Source: JACMQW01 sp964536965
GTDB lineage: Bacteria > Bdellovibrionota > UBA1018
DNA length: 64,000 nucleotides
Direction: 5' to 3'
NCBI GenBank assembly: GCA_964536965.1
Contig: CAZIAL010000010.1
Span: 28,811-92,810, forward strand
Numbering within the stretch: the stretch's first letter is position 1; each line of letters begins with the position of its first letter. The notes beneath the pieces are model-generated. The model did no database searches and was not told where the DNA came from. It saw nothing but the letters and a program-made list of their open reading frames with translations. Positions 50,421 through 59,292 of this stretch are shown piece after piece. The position numbers and the translations under genes are program-made.

Positions 50421-50594
50421 ACGGAAACCCTCTTCTGTGGGTACGCTCCAGCGGAGCGGCGGGAATGAAGATGGGGGTGAATCCGAAAGCCCCGCCGCTT
50501 TCGGTTCGGGAAGCGGGCAAGGATATTCTCTGAATCATGACTTAATTAGTCAATAACGATGAGGTAAAAATCCACAGTTCCGGACTGGGCGTCG

Positions 50595-51452
50595 TTATGA
50601 GCGAGTTCGGCGGAAAATTTCGAACGTATCCGCGGGGCGTCCGTGGAGGTCGATGATTTGGCGAAGGTCGAGAGGGCTGCCGGCCGGGGCAAGAAGGTTC
50701 GCCAGGCGCTTGGCGGCCCAGTAGTACTGGGTTCGCGAAGGGCTGCCCGCGCCCACGCGCGCGGGGGAATAGAACGACCACACGTCTTCGTCTCCGGAAA
50801 GGCAATCCTCCAGGGCCCTGTCGATGAGCGCCTCGTTGCTCAGCACCCATTCCCATTCCTCGGCCTCGTAATAGTGGTGCAGCCTCGCTTCGATCTCCGG
50901 GAAGAGCGCCTGCGAGAACAGGGTGGCCAGACCTTCGCTCACGAGATGTTCCTGCGCGGTACCCGCATCGAGGTATTCTTTCCGGCTGATCTGGGAAAGC
51001 GGCTTTCCGAGGTGTCCCCAGACGGCGGGGGAATGATCGCGGAAAACATGGGAGAGTTCATGCGCGGTCAGTGCGCGAAGGTAGTCGGCATCCGCGCCGG
51101 GAAAGTCGATGCCGAGCAGAACCCGGTGTTCGCCGAGTTCGTAACGCGCGAATCCGTCGAAGTCGCCGAAGCTCGGCATGAAGACAAGAATCCCGGGAAG
51201 TTCCCGCGCGAAAGCCGCCTCGACCTTCGCGACGACGCCGGGCACGAGTCGCAGAAAGGTCTCCGCGGTTTCCCGCTGGGCCACGGCCGCGGGGGACTCG
51301 AGCCATTCCCGGATCGCGTCCTGGTCCAGTCCCCAGGAGCGCGCCGTTTCGCGGAGAAACGCGAGTTCGGGGCGCGTATCGAAAAGGGCAAACCCCGTAT
51401 GGGATTGCCCGAGGCTTTGTCGAAGCAGGCTATAGAGGTCCAGGGTCCGCAT
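50595..51452 (-). CDS. Putative zinc metalloprotease (HELSH motif)
   Basis: A 285-aa cytoplasmic protein with HELSH at 131-135 in LRALTAHELSHVFRDHSPAV and a downstream Glu in HLVSEGLATLFSQALFPE that fits the third zinc ligand. The pattern resembles predicted Zn-dependent proteases of the DUF2268 kind, where HExxH is followed by SEGxA. The N-terminal 90 residues are helical. The substrate is unknown. It is followed, in the same direction, by the hypothetical gene at 49941. Confidence 0.7.
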   Translation of the reverse strand: MRTLDLYSLLRQSLGQSHTGFALFDTRPELAFLRETARSWGLDQDAIREWLESPAAVAQRETAETFLRLVPGVVAKVEAAFARELPGILVFMPSFGDFDGFARYELGEHRVLLGIDFPGADADYLRALTAHELSHVFRDHSPAVWGHLGKPLSQISRKEYLDAGTAQEHLVSEGLATLFSQALFPEIEARLHHYYEAEEWEWVLSNEALIDRALEDCLSGDEDVWSFYSPARVGAGSPSRTQYYWAAKRLANLLAPAGSPLDLRQIIDLHGRPADTFEIFRRTRS

Positions 51453-51518
51453 GCTGGTCCTATCTTACCAAAGACTGGCTCGGACCCGAACGGATGAAAT
51501 TGGGGAGGGGGAAGCGAG

Positions 51519-52049
51519 TCAGTGGACGGAAGCATCCTGATTCGCGAGCGCCGTTCGGATGCGCGAACGGATCGCCCGATCGGAACCTTGCGCATATTCG
51601 CGTGGCAGCTCCTGTTTGACGAGTTTCCGGAGCGAAGGACCTAACGCCTCCCGCAACATCCCGAGAAAATGCGGCTCCGCGACGAGAACCATTCCCTCGA
51701 AGCGTCGGCCGTCCCTCATCTTTTCCAGACTGCCGACGATCTTTCGCGCGAACTTTCTCGCCAGCTCTTCGTGCTGAGTCGACCTCGGCTCCAGTCCCGA
51801 TCTCGCTTTACCCGTGGCCGGGCTCGAGAATGTTCGTCCGGGCCGGTCGGAAACCAGCTTTCGTTCGGCGAGCCGCGCCCGCGGATTCGACAGTCGCCGA
51901 AGAAAGTGAAAGGGCTCCTTCCCACTCTCGGCGTAAAAAACCGCGCCCGAGCGGTTCGCCACGACGTATAGCGTGGGATGATGGATCTTGATCTCTCGTC
52001 TTAATTTTTTCTTATTCCGTGATGAAGTTTGGGCTTCCATGCCCTCCAT
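51519..52049 (-). CDS. Host-attachment-family (AtsR-like) protein
   Basis: A 176-aa protein of the 'protein required for attachment to host cells' family, a bacterial release-factor-like (baeRF) fold. Diagnostic segments are LYVVANRSGAVFYAE, ERKLVSDRPGRTFSS, RSTQHEELARKFARKIV and MVLVAEPHFLGMLREALGPS-LR. The original functional label comes from plant-associated bacteria; the true role may be translation- or regulation-related. It begins with a basic low-complexity stretch (SSRNKKKLRREIKI). It is upstream of the zincin gene in the same direction. Confidence 0.82.
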   Translation of the reverse strand: MEGMEAQTSSRNKKKLRREIKIHHPTLYVVANRSGAVFYAESGKEPFHFLRRLSNPRARLAERKLVSDRPGRTFSSPATGKARSGLEPRSTQHEELARKFARKIVGSLEKMRDGRRFEGMVLVAEPHFLGMLREALGPSLRKLVKQELPREYAQGSDRAIRSRIRTALANQDASVH

Positions 52050-52114
52050 TCATTCACGAATCATGCTCGGCGGATTGCCGCGAATTGGGACAGGTCCCGC
52101 AAGGACGGTCGCGT

Positions 52115-52789
52115 TTAAAGTCCCGCGCGGATCTCCATGTAAATCTCATAATATTTCCAAGCCGGAGGAACGTCTTCGGCCTGATGATGATCGGGACGGA
52201 GCTTTAAGTCGCCGGTCGCGCGTAAAACTTCCTTAACTTCGGGATTCTGGGCCACTTTCTCCTCCATCGCTTCGCGGATCCAGCGGTAATGCTCCCCCTT
52301 TTTCGGGGTGTGATAAGGAAAGCGCCTTCCCTCGAAAGACACCCAGTCGATCCCCATTTTTTTCATATTCGCGGAGGCGAGACCGCCCGCCGCCTTCGCT
52401 TCGAAAGCGACCATTTGCTCGACTTCCGCGCGCGTATACTTCCACTCCACTCCGGGCGATCGCGCGCGCGGATCCTTCGCGTCCTCCGGGTAGAGCATCG
52501 CTTGCCAGAACCCTTCGAGGCTCGCGTACGTCTTTCCCCGATAGCTAAACGGAGTCGCCGCGAAATTCGAAAGCAGACCTAATTCGTTTCGTTTCGATAG
52601 AATGACTTCGCCGGGGCCCGCCGCTTGCGGGAGAATTTCCCAGGCCGGTGGATTCGGATCGGTGACCGGAGTCCACCAGTGCGCGGGGTACTCGGTTCCA
52701 CCGTGGGAAACCGGTGAGCGGGCCACGCTCGTCGAGGCGCAGCCAAGAAACATCAGACCCATCCAGGCGAATCGAGCGAAGTTCATCAT
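52115..52789 (-). CDS. NADAR-family protein with lipoprotein signal peptide
   Basis: A 224-aa protein. The N-terminus (MMNFARFAWMGLMFLGC) is a short lipoprotein signal with Cys17, and the next ~50 residues form a linker. Residues about 70-205 match NADAR/YbiA: GLLSNFAATPFSYRGKTYAS-LEGFWQAMLYP is the core Glu-containing motif, followed by AFEAKAAGGLASANMKKMGIDW and MEEKVAQNPEVKEVLRATGD. NADAR enzymes remove ADP-ribose or hydrolyse riboflavin intermediates in the cytoplasm, so a lipoprotein form is unusual. ATG 52789 (or 52786) was chosen. A longer frame upstream overlaps the neighbouring gene. Confidence 0.8.
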   Translation of the reverse strand: MMNFARFAWMGLMFLGCASTSVARSPVSHGGTEYPAHWWTPVTDPNPPAWEILPQAAGPGEVILSKRNELGLLSNFAATPFSYRGKTYASLEGFWQAMLYPEDAKDPRARSPGVEWKYTRAEVEQMVAFEAKAAGGLASANMKKMGIDWVSFEGRRFPYHTPKKGEHYRWIREAMEEKVAQNPEVKEVLRATGDLKLRPDHHQAEDVPPAWKYYEIYMEIRAGL

Positions 52790-52803
52790 GGATCCGTCAT
52801 ACC

Positions 52804-53484
52804 TCAGTTTTCGGGGGAATGCCGCGAACCGCTGGGGAGGGACTTCATTTTTTCCGACGGGAAAATCCGGACGCCGGGCGGCGGTTCGATCGCCAGGAGC
52901 ACGAGCGCCCGCGCGATATCGTCGGCGTGGATCGAACGAAGGTTCCGAAACGGTCCGACGAGAAACGGATTCAGCACGGAAAACACCTTGGCTCCGAAAA
53001 GCTCGGCGGCCCGCGGATGTTTTCGATTCCCCACGATCAGCGAGGGACGGAGGATGGCCAGAGAGTCGAATCCGATCTTTTCCATGGCTCCCTCCATCTC
53101 CCCTTTCGTACGATTGTAAAAAATTTTCGATTCCGGGTTCGCTCCCATCGCGGAGACGACGGATGCGGACTGGCAACCCGCCGCGCGAAGCTGGGTACCA
53201 AGGGCGACCGGGAGAAGAAGATCCACTTCGCGAAATTTTTCCTGCGACCCGGCGTCTCGGATCGTCGTTCCGAGGCAAGAGATGAAATGATCGACGGCCA
53301 CCGTTTCGGCGAGTCGTCCATCCACGATCGGCGAGAAGGATAGTTTCGGATGGGTGACTGGCGGAGCGCGACGACCGATGGCCACGACTTTCGAAATTCT
53401 TGGGTCGAGCAGGAGGCGCTGGAGACAGAGCCCTCCCGTAAGGCCGGTGGCTCCGGCGATGGCGACGCTAAAAGGAGATTTCAT
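52804..53484 (-). CDS. NAD(P)-binding oxidoreductase, TIP30/HTATIP2-like
   Basis: A 226-aa short-chain-dehydrogenase-like protein with the Rossmann motif VAIAGATGLTGGLCLQRLL (GxTGxxG), VVAIGRRAP, FISCLGTTIRDAGSQEKFRE, VSAMGANPESKIFYNRTKGE (YxxxK) and LAILRPSLIVGNRK. These features match atypical SDRs of the TIP30/HTATIP2 group. The substrate is unknown. It lies 88 nt downstream of tRNA-Asp in the same direction and 14 nt upstream of the NADAR gene start. Confidence 0.85.
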   Translation of the reverse strand: MKSPFSVAIAGATGLTGGLCLQRLLLDPRISKVVAIGRRAPPVTHPKLSFSPIVDGRLAETVAVDHFISCLGTTIRDAGSQEKFREVDLLLPVALGTQLRAAGCQSASVVSAMGANPESKIFYNRTKGEMEGAMEKIGFDSLAILRPSLIVGNRKHPRAAELFGAKVFSVLNPFLVGPFRNLRSIHADDIARALVLLAIEPPPGVRIFPSEKMKSLPSGSRHSPEN

Positions 53485-53572
53485 TAGGGGCTTTCTCGAA
53501 AAAACGAAGGGCCCTCGAGGCGTTGCCTGAGGACCCTTTCGTTTGTCACGGACTTCGGAATCAGCTTAAAAA

Positions 53573-53649
53573 TGGCGGGAGCGAAGGGACTCGAACCCTC
53601 GACCTTCGCCGTGACAGGGCGACGTTGTAACCAACTCAACTACGCCCCC
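53573..53649 (-). tRNA. tRNA-Asp (anticodon GTC)
   Basis: A 77-nt cloverleaf with encoded CCA. The acceptor stem pairs GGGGGCG with CGCTCCC (one G-T), discriminator G73. The D stem is GTTG/CAAC, the anticodon stem TCGCC/GGCGA with loop CTGTCAC, giving anticodon GTC, and the T arm is GAGGGTTCGAGTCCC. It lies 98 nt beyond the prfB stop in the same direction and may be processed from that transcript. Confidence 0.97.
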
Positions 53650-53747
53650 GCATTTTTTCGAGCGAGTTCAATAACTAAGGGAGGCCCTGGGCATTGTCAA
53701 ACCGATTTCCTCGGACACGCTCGGCGGCACGAAAATAACCTGGAGCG

Positions 53748-54906
53748 TTAAACGTCGTCCGACCCGCCGCGAGCCCACTCCCCCGTGATTTTACACGTGA
53801 GATAGGCCTTCATGAAGCCTTCGAGGTCGCCGTCGAGGGTCTTGTCGGCGCTTCCGACCTGGAAGCCGGTCCGGTGATCTTTCACCATTTTATAGGGGTG
53901 AAGGACGTACGAACGAATCTGATTCCCCCAGGAGATGTCGCGTTTCGAATCCTCGACCGACTGCTGCTTTTTCCGCTCCTCCTCCATATGTCGTTCATAG
54001 AGGCGCGACCGCAGAACTTTCATCGCCAGATCCTTGTTCTTGATCTGAGAACGTTCCTGCTGACAGGTCACGACGATATTCGTCGGAATATGGGTGATGC
54101 GAACGGCCGAGTCGGTCGTGTTCACGCCCTGCCCCCCCTTGCCGCCGGCGCGATAAACGTCGATCCGGAGATCGGCCGGATTGATCACGACTTCGAAATC
54201 GTCGTCGATTTCGGGCGAAACGAAGACCGAGGTAAACGACGTATGTCGGCGGGCGTTCGAATCGAACGGAGAAATCCGGACGAGTCGATGCACGCCGGCC
54301 TCGGACTTCAGAAGCCCGAAGGCGTAAGCCCCGACGATCGTCATCGTGACGTTTTTCAAGCCTGCCTCTTCGCCGGGCAGAACATCCATGATGTCGCAGC
54401 GGAAACCTTTTTTCTCGGCCCAGCGCTGGTACATCCGAAACAGGATCTGCGCCCAGTCCTGCGACTCCGTCCCGCCGGCGCCGGCGTTGATGGTGACGAT
54501 CGCGTTATTCGGATCATGTTCGCCGGAGAGCATTTTCTGGAACTCCGCACGCTCGAACTTGTCTCCCAGATCCTGGACGAGAGCCGAGACTTCGCCGAGA
54601 GCGGCTTCTTTCGCAGTGGCGTCCGTTTCCTCCTGGGCGAGTTCGAAGAGCGTCGTCGCGTCGTTATAGGCGCTTTCGAGATCGTCGAATCCGTTGACTT
54701 CGGCTTCGAGACGGGACTTTTCCTGGGTCTGCTGCTTCGCTTTGCGGGTGTCGCTCCAGAAGCCTTCCTGGGAGGAAAAGTGGGTCAGTTCTTCGATCCG
54801 GCGGCGTTTCTCGGCAAGGTCAAAGCGACCCCCTCAGGAACTCGAGACGTTCCTTCATCTGTTCGAAAATTTGCCGAATTTCATGCAGGGGAAGCGACTG
54901 CGCCAT
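53748..54906 (-). CDS. prfB: Peptide chain release factor 2 (programmed +1 frameshift)
   Basis: A 385-aa RF2 that recognises UGA and UAA stop codons. The first 28 codons (54906-54823) end at an in-frame TGA. The rest is read after a +1 shift and is continuous to 53748, with the GGQ motif in RAGGKGGQGVNTTDSAVR and the SPF tripeptide in VRISPFDSNARRHT, which decodes stop codons. Coding length is 1159 nt, consistent with one extra base. This is the conserved autoregulatory frameshift rather than a mutation. It starts 12 nt after the stop of the large periplasmic protein gene upstream. Confidence 0.97.
54816..54832 (-). promoter_or_regulatory. prfB: prfB +1 frameshift site
   Basis: Read on the minus strand: AGGGGG (internal Shine-Dalgarno-like), 3 nt, then CTT TGA C. 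The TGA is at 54820-54822. Low RF2 makes the ribosome slip from CTT to TTT and continue as Leu-Asp, so RF2 controls its own synthesis. Confidence 0.95.
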
Positions 54907-54918
54907 GCGCCGAAACTA

Positions 54919-56664
54919 TCATTTCTGGGGAGGCGCCGCGAGAATATTCAACTTCAGATCCGCGGTTTCCTGATTCGTCAGACGTTTCCAACTCATCGCC
55001 GACGTTTGGTAGAGCGTCCTGCGGAACGGGTAGACTTCTTTCTGAAAGATGGCCCATTTCGCCGACGGGTCCGAAGCACTGGCCATTCTCGCCAGGCCGG
55101 CCCGAAGGCGTGCATTCTGGGCCGAGTCGAGCTTTGGATGATCCTCTGCGCTCCACTTCATCGCCTCCGTCATCTCGTGCTCCATGGAAGAACGTTCGAG
55201 CGGGCCGAACGAAGACCAGGAGCGGTTGATGAATGGCTTCAGCCGAACGATGTCCTTTTGCCTCTGCAGGTAATAGTCGTTGTCGATCGCGTACGCGCCG
55301 GGCTTCTTTCCTGAACAGAGCAAACTCTTGGGCCGGATCCCGAGATCCTTACTCGTCCGGTCGACCATGAATCGGATCGTCGAGTTGCTCATAAAGCTGT
55401 TCAGGATCGAATCCATGGCCTGGTAGCCGTACTGGGGATCGTCACCCATGTCGATCCCGTATCGGAACGAACCGACGCCCCTTTTCTCGGAAAGTCCGAT
55501 GATGCCAAGCCCGTTAAACGACTGGATCGCGAGGGCGGGATTCGTGGAACTCGCAATTTTTCCTTTTAAAAAGACATTCGCCGCCGCCGAGAAGAATTCC
55601 GACGACGCATAGGGGATTTTCGTGCAGCAAGCTCGCGCCACATCGAGATCAGGAGCCGCGGTACTTTCCAGGACTTCGAGGATCTCGCCGTCAGGACGAG
55701 CGAGAAAGGTATTATTCCCCTGTTTGCAGGCGAGCGCGGGCGAGACCGGCGCGTCGGCATCGTAATACTCTTTCCGATCCATCATCAGCTTCGCGATATC
55801 CTTCCGCTCGCGAACTCCGGGGGTGATCCGGTAAAAGGTTCCGAACGAGTAAATGAAGGAGGTCCCTTGCGCGCGAAGACGCTGCTCTTCGGCGGCGATC
55901 GCCTCCTTGTCCTCGTGATTGACGCGCGCGATTCGCTTCTTCGGACATCCGACCATATCGAGAAGCGGCGCCGGGTCGAGCTTGAATCGTTGGGGTTTGC
56001 CATGCTCCATGAAGGAGACCGCCAGCGCGACGTAGGGATCCACTCCGGCCGCGATCGCATCGTCGATCACCGTGCCGATTTGGTCATAGTCGACGCGTTC
56101 GGAAAGGGTCGGATCGGTACGAACTCCGGTATAACGACTGTACTCGTTATGCACCCGGTGATGGATGAACATATCGTATCCGGTGGTCACCCCGGGAATC
56201 GCCTGGCGATCCTGGAACGCATAGGCGCCGGGCCCCATCCCTTCCTGCGCTTTCCGGCAGGCATAGATTTCGTTCGACATGGCGACCACGTTTCGCGCGG
56301 TATCCGAAAGCGCGGGATCGATCTTTTCGTTCAGCACCTCGGCCTGGGCCTCGAGCTCGGAAATCTTCTCCTGGAGGAGTTCATTCACCGCCGCGACCGT
56401 CGACTGGGTCAGGATCAGCATCTGCTTCAGGATCTGCATGCACTCGGTTCGGCCCGCGCAGAGATCGACGAGTTTCGCTTCGAGCCCCGCTTCGTTCGTC
56501 GCGGCGAGCACCGCGGTTTCGATGTCTCGCGTATCGAGATGATCCAGGAGATGCCCTTTCGCGTCGCATTTATAGAAGATCGGATAGGCGTGCGCGTTCG
56601 GGGCCGCGAGGAGTGCGGCGAGACCGGCGGCCAGGGCGGCGGAGAAAAGACGGCTTTTTCTCAT
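54919..56664 (-). CDS. Large periplasmic protein of unknown function
   Basis: A 581-aa exported protein with a signal peptide (MRKSRLFSAALAAGLAALLAAPNAHA). Residues about 60-140 form helices (VAAVNELLQEKISELEAQAEVL), probably a short coiled coil. The middle has IDDAIAAGVDPYVALAVSFMEHGKP, a phrase recalling lytic-transglycosylase-like 'DPxLxLAVxxxES' segments but with Glu-His instead of Glu-Ser. Cysteines are paired (LCAGRTEC, ACCTK). No family is recognised. Its ATG overlaps the stop of the upstream gene (ATGA) and it ends 12 nt before prfB, so these three genes and ybeY look like one transcript. Confidence 0.65.
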   Translation of the reverse strand: MRKSRLFSAALAAGLAALLAAPNAHAYPIFYKCDAKGHLLDHLDTRDIETAVLAATNEAGLEAKLVDLCAGRTECMQILKQMLILTQSTVAAVNELLQEKISELEAQAEVLNEKIDPALSDTARNVVAMSNEIYACRKAQEGMGPGAYAFQDRQAIPGVTTGYDMFIHHRVHNEYSRYTGVRTDPTLSERVDYDQIGTVIDDAIAAGVDPYVALAVSFMEHGKPQRFKLDPAPLLDMVGCPKKRIARVNHEDKEAIAAEEQRLRAQGTSFIYSFGTFYRITPGVRERKDIAKLMMDRKEYYDADAPVSPALACKQGNNTFLARPDGEILEVLESTAAPDLDVARACCTKIPYASSEFFSAAANVFLKGKIASSTNPALAIQSFNGLGIIGLSEKRGVGSFRYGIDMGDDPQYGYQAMDSILNSFMSNSTIRFMVDRTSKDLGIRPKSLLCSGKKPGAYAIDNDYYLQRQKDIVRLKPFINRSWSSFGPLERSSMEHEMTEAMKWSAEDHPKLDSAQNARLRAGLARMASASDPSAKWAIFQKEVYPFRRTLYQTSAMSWKRLTNQETADLKLNILAAPPQK

Positions 56665-57095
56665 GGCCGATCCTTTTCCACGAATATCTTCTTCTTCGCG
56701 TCGAATTTAAAGGCGCGGGTCTGGGAGTTACTTTCCACCCAGAGTTCGGCCGAAGCGAGTTCACGGGCGCTGTTCTGCATCCCCTGCCACTTCCCGCGGA
56801 AGCTCAGTACGACGTCGTAGCAGTTCTTCTCGATCGCGAGATAAATCTGCGAATCGCAGTTCCCGTTAAAAACATTGCAGCTGTCCAGATCGGCGATGAC
56901 GTAGGCCGGCTTCGCGCCGAGCTCGACCGGGGTGAATTCGAGGCGGATCTTTTTCGGATCGCGGACGAATTCTTTCGCGACGGTCGCAGGAAGGTCTTTC
57001 AGACCCAGACATTTTTCGTCGGCGTGCGCGATCGAATTCGCGCCGCTCGCGACCCACGCGAGCGCGACCGCGAAAATGGAGATCCTACCCTTCAT
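56661..57095 (-). CDS. Small exported protein of unknown function
   Basis: A 144-aa protein. ATG 57095 gives a signal peptide (MKGRISIFAVALAWVASGANSIAHA); a longer frame exists but overlaps ybeY. The mature domain of about 120 residues has four Cys (EKCLGLKDL, DSCNVFNGNCDSQ, KNCYDVV) and beta-strands. No family is recognised. It overlaps the downstream gene by 4 nt (ATGA), which indicates translational coupling. The spacing to ybeY is about 110 nt. Confidence 0.65.
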   Translation of the reverse strand: MKGRISIFAVALAWVASGANSIAHADEKCLGLKDLPATVAKEFVRDPKKIRLEFTPVELGAKPAYVIADLDSCNVFNGNCDSQIYLAIEKNCYDVVLSFRGKWQGMQNSARELASAELWVESNSQTRAFKFDAKKKIFVEKDRP

Positions 57096-57204
57096 GCCAA
57101 GCACCCGCGCCACTCTCTCAGTATAGCCGGGCAATGCGAGTACCGAAAACCCTCGAATCGCGCCAAGATCTTGGCGTCGCGGTCCCGCTTCGAGGGCAGG
57201 GGAA

Positions 57205-57726
57205 CTACTTCTTCGACTTCGCGGCCACTCGCTGGACGAGTCCCTTCTCCCCGAGCATCCGGCTTTCCCAACGGGCCATCTCCGTCGACTCGCGCCGGGA
57301 CTTTTCGTGATCGTATCCGAGGAGGTGGAGCAGGCCATGGACGAGGAGGACTTGCAGCTCCTGCTTCGGGGAATGGCCGATTCGTTTCGCCTGCTCCTCG
57401 AGGATCGGCGCACAAATCACGAGATCCCCGAGATGTCCTTGTCGAGCGAAAATCTCGAGGGCCGGAAAGGAGAGAACATCGGTCGGAACATTCTTGCCGC
57501 GGAATTTCCGGTTCAGGCTACGCATCTTCACACGACTGACGAAAGTGACGTCGGCGCCGAAAGCGGGCTCGGAACTCCGGGCGGGGAAACCGGCTTTTTT
57601 CCGAAGCTCCCGCGTCTCGGAAGCCAGGGTCAGGAGCTTGCGGAGGGCACGCAGCGCCTCTTTTTCGTAAGCGGTAAAAGAAGAATCGGGAGTGGCGCCC
57701 GTGCGGGAAGGTTTCTTTTTCGGCAT
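57205..57726 (-). CDS. ybeY: Endoribonuclease YbeY
   Basis: A 173-aa YbeY, a zinc-dependent single-strand endoribonuclease for 16S rRNA maturation and ribosome quality control. The metal site is HGLLHLLGYDHEKSRRES (three His). SRVKMRSLNRKFRGKNVPTDVLSFP is the conserved central part. The N-terminal extension is Lys/Ser-rich. In many genomes ybeY follows phoH; here it is divergent from mazG (38 nt), so the two may share a control region. Confidence 0.93.
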   Translation of the reverse strand: MPKKKPSRTGATPDSSFTAYEKEALRALRKLLTLASETRELRKKAGFPARSSEPAFGADVTFVSRVKMRSLNRKFRGKNVPTDVLSFPALEIFARQGHLGDLVICAPILEEQAKRIGHSPKQELQVLLVHGLLHLLGYDHEKSRRESTEMARWESRMLGEKGLVQRVAAKSKK

Positions 57727-57764
57727 GCGGTTCTAGGGTAGCATGAAGCAAAGAGAGTGAACCC

Positions 57765-58646
57765 ATGAAATCCGAAACGCCGCCCCGGAAAAACTTTCTC
57801 GACGCAACCTCACTCGACGCGATCGATCGAGTGGTCGAAACCATTCACCGCCTTCGGGCCCCCGGCGGCTGCCCCTGGGATATGAAACAAACCCATCACT
57901 CCCTTCGTCCCTACCTGATCGAGGAAGCTTACGAGGCGCTCGAAGTCCTCGACCTCGTCGATTCGCCATCGAAACTCGCGGAGCCCGCGATCCGCGACGC
58001 GCTTCGCGAAGAATTCGGCGACGTCCTCCTCCAGATTATCTTGCACTCCGAAATGGCATCTGAAACGGGTGCCTTCACGTTCGCGGACGTAGCCCGGACG
58101 CTCGACGAGAAACTGATCCGGCGCCATCCCCATGTCTTCGGCGAGACGCGCGTTTCCGGAGCCGACGAGGTCGTCCAGAACTGGAACGCGATTAAAGCCG
58201 AGGAAAAGTCTGGAAAAGCGGACGAAACCGCACCGAGCGCGCTCGACGGAATCCCGAAGGGCCTACCCGCGCTGATGCGCGCCGAAAAGACCATCGACAA
58301 GGTGACGAAGGTCGGCTTCCAGTGGCCGGACGTCGAGGGTCCCCTCGGTAAACTCGAGGAGGAGATTCGTGAACTCTCTGCGGCCGTGCGTGCCGGCGAT
58401 CGCCGCGAGATCGAGGAAGAAATCGGCGATCTGCTCTTTTCGGTCTGCAACGTCGCCTTCATGACGAAAACGAAGCCCGAGGAGGCGCTCCGTGGTTTCC
58501 TCGCTAAGTTCGAGCGCAGGTTTCGGCACGTCGAGACTTCCATCCGCGCGAGCGGAAAGTCCATGGAGACTTCCACGCTGGAGGAGATGGATCGCCACTG
58601 GGACGAAGCGAAGGCGATCGAAAAAAAGAGCCGGACCGAAAAATGA
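57765..58646 (+). CDS. mazG: Nucleoside triphosphate pyrophosphohydrolase MazG
   Basis: A 293-aa tandem-domain MazG that hydrolyses (d)NTPs to monophosphates, cleaning non-canonical nucleotides. The first domain has RAPGGCPWDMKQTHHSLRPY, LIEEAYEALEVLD and EEFGDVLLQIILHSEM, with the metal-binding E-E-x-x-E...E-x-x-D arrangement. The second has EEEIRELSAAVRAGDRREIE and EEIGDLLFSVCNVA, similarly arranged. It overlaps coaE by 4 nt (ATGA), so they are co-translated. Confidence 0.94.
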   Translation: MKSETPPRKNFLDATSLDAIDRVVETIHRLRAPGGCPWDMKQTHHSLRPYLIEEAYEALEVLDLVDSPSKLAEPAIRDALREEFGDVLLQIILHSEMASETGAFTFADVARTLDEKLIRRHPHVFGETRVSGADEVVQNWNAIKAEEKSGKADETAPSALDGIPKGLPALMRAEKTIDKVTKVGFQWPDVEGPLGKLEEEIRELSAAVRAGDRREIEEEIGDLLFSVCNVAFMTKTKPEEALRGFLAKFERRFRHVETSIRASGKSMETSTLEEMDRHWDEAKAIEKKSRTEK

Positions 58647-59260
58647 GCGACCCGAACTTTCCCATCTACGGACTGACCGGCGGGATCGCTTCGGGAAAAT
58701 CCAAAGTCGCCGAAATCCTGCGGGGCTTCGGAGTCCGAACGATCGACGCCGATGCGATCGCGCGTGAGCTGCGGGCCCCAGGGGCGGCGGCCAGCGATCC
58801 GATTCGCCGTCGCTTCGGGACGCTCGACCCGGCGGCACTTCGCGGGATCATCGCCTCCGATCCGGAAGCGCGCCGCGATCTGGAAAAGATCCTCCATCCG
58901 CTGATCCAGGAAGAAAGCAAGCGGCGCATCGAAGCGCTCCGTGCCACCGCCGCGCCTTCCTCCCCCGGTTATGCCGTTTACGAGGCCGCGCTTCTGGTCG
59001 AAGCGGGCCGCGCGCAGGATTTCGCCGGCATCATCCTCGTGGAAAGCGCTGATAACGTCCGCCTCGACCGACTCGTTTCTCGTGACGGCATGCTTCCAGA
59101 AAAGGCTCGCCAGTTTCTTGGCGCGCAACCCACCCCCGAGCGCAAAAGAAACGCCGCGACTCACCTCATCGAAAACAACGGAACGCTCGAGGAACTCACG
59201 CACAAAGTCCGACTTCTTCACGCGGCTCTGCAGCGTGGAGAAAAATCTTTCCGCGCTTGA
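58643..59260 (+). CDS. coaE: Dephospho-CoA kinase
   Basis: A 205-aa P-loop kinase that phosphorylates dephospho-CoA in the last step of CoA synthesis. It has the Walker A YGLTGGIASGKSKVAE, DADAIARELRAPGAAA, the CoA-site HPLIQEESKRRIE and VYEAALLVEAG. Length matches the family. It follows mazG with a 4-nt overlap, and the lipoprotein at 59293 follows 32 nt later. Confidence 0.95.
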   Translation: MSDPNFPIYGLTGGIASGKSKVAEILRGFGVRTIDADAIARELRAPGAAASDPIRRRFGTLDPAALRGIIASDPEARRDLEKILHPLIQEESKRRIEALRATAAPSSPGYAVYEAALLVEAGRAQDFAGIILVESADNVRLDRLVSRDGMLPEKARQFLGAQPTPERKRNAATHLIENNGTLEELTHKVRLLHAALQRGEKSFRA

Positions 59261-59292
59261 GTTCGCCTTCGTTTCCCCGCTACCCTCTTAGG

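Noticed and set aside
54820..54906. prfB as a pseudogene because of the in-frame TGA
   Set aside because: The site is the known programmed +1 frameshift and the downstream frame is intact.
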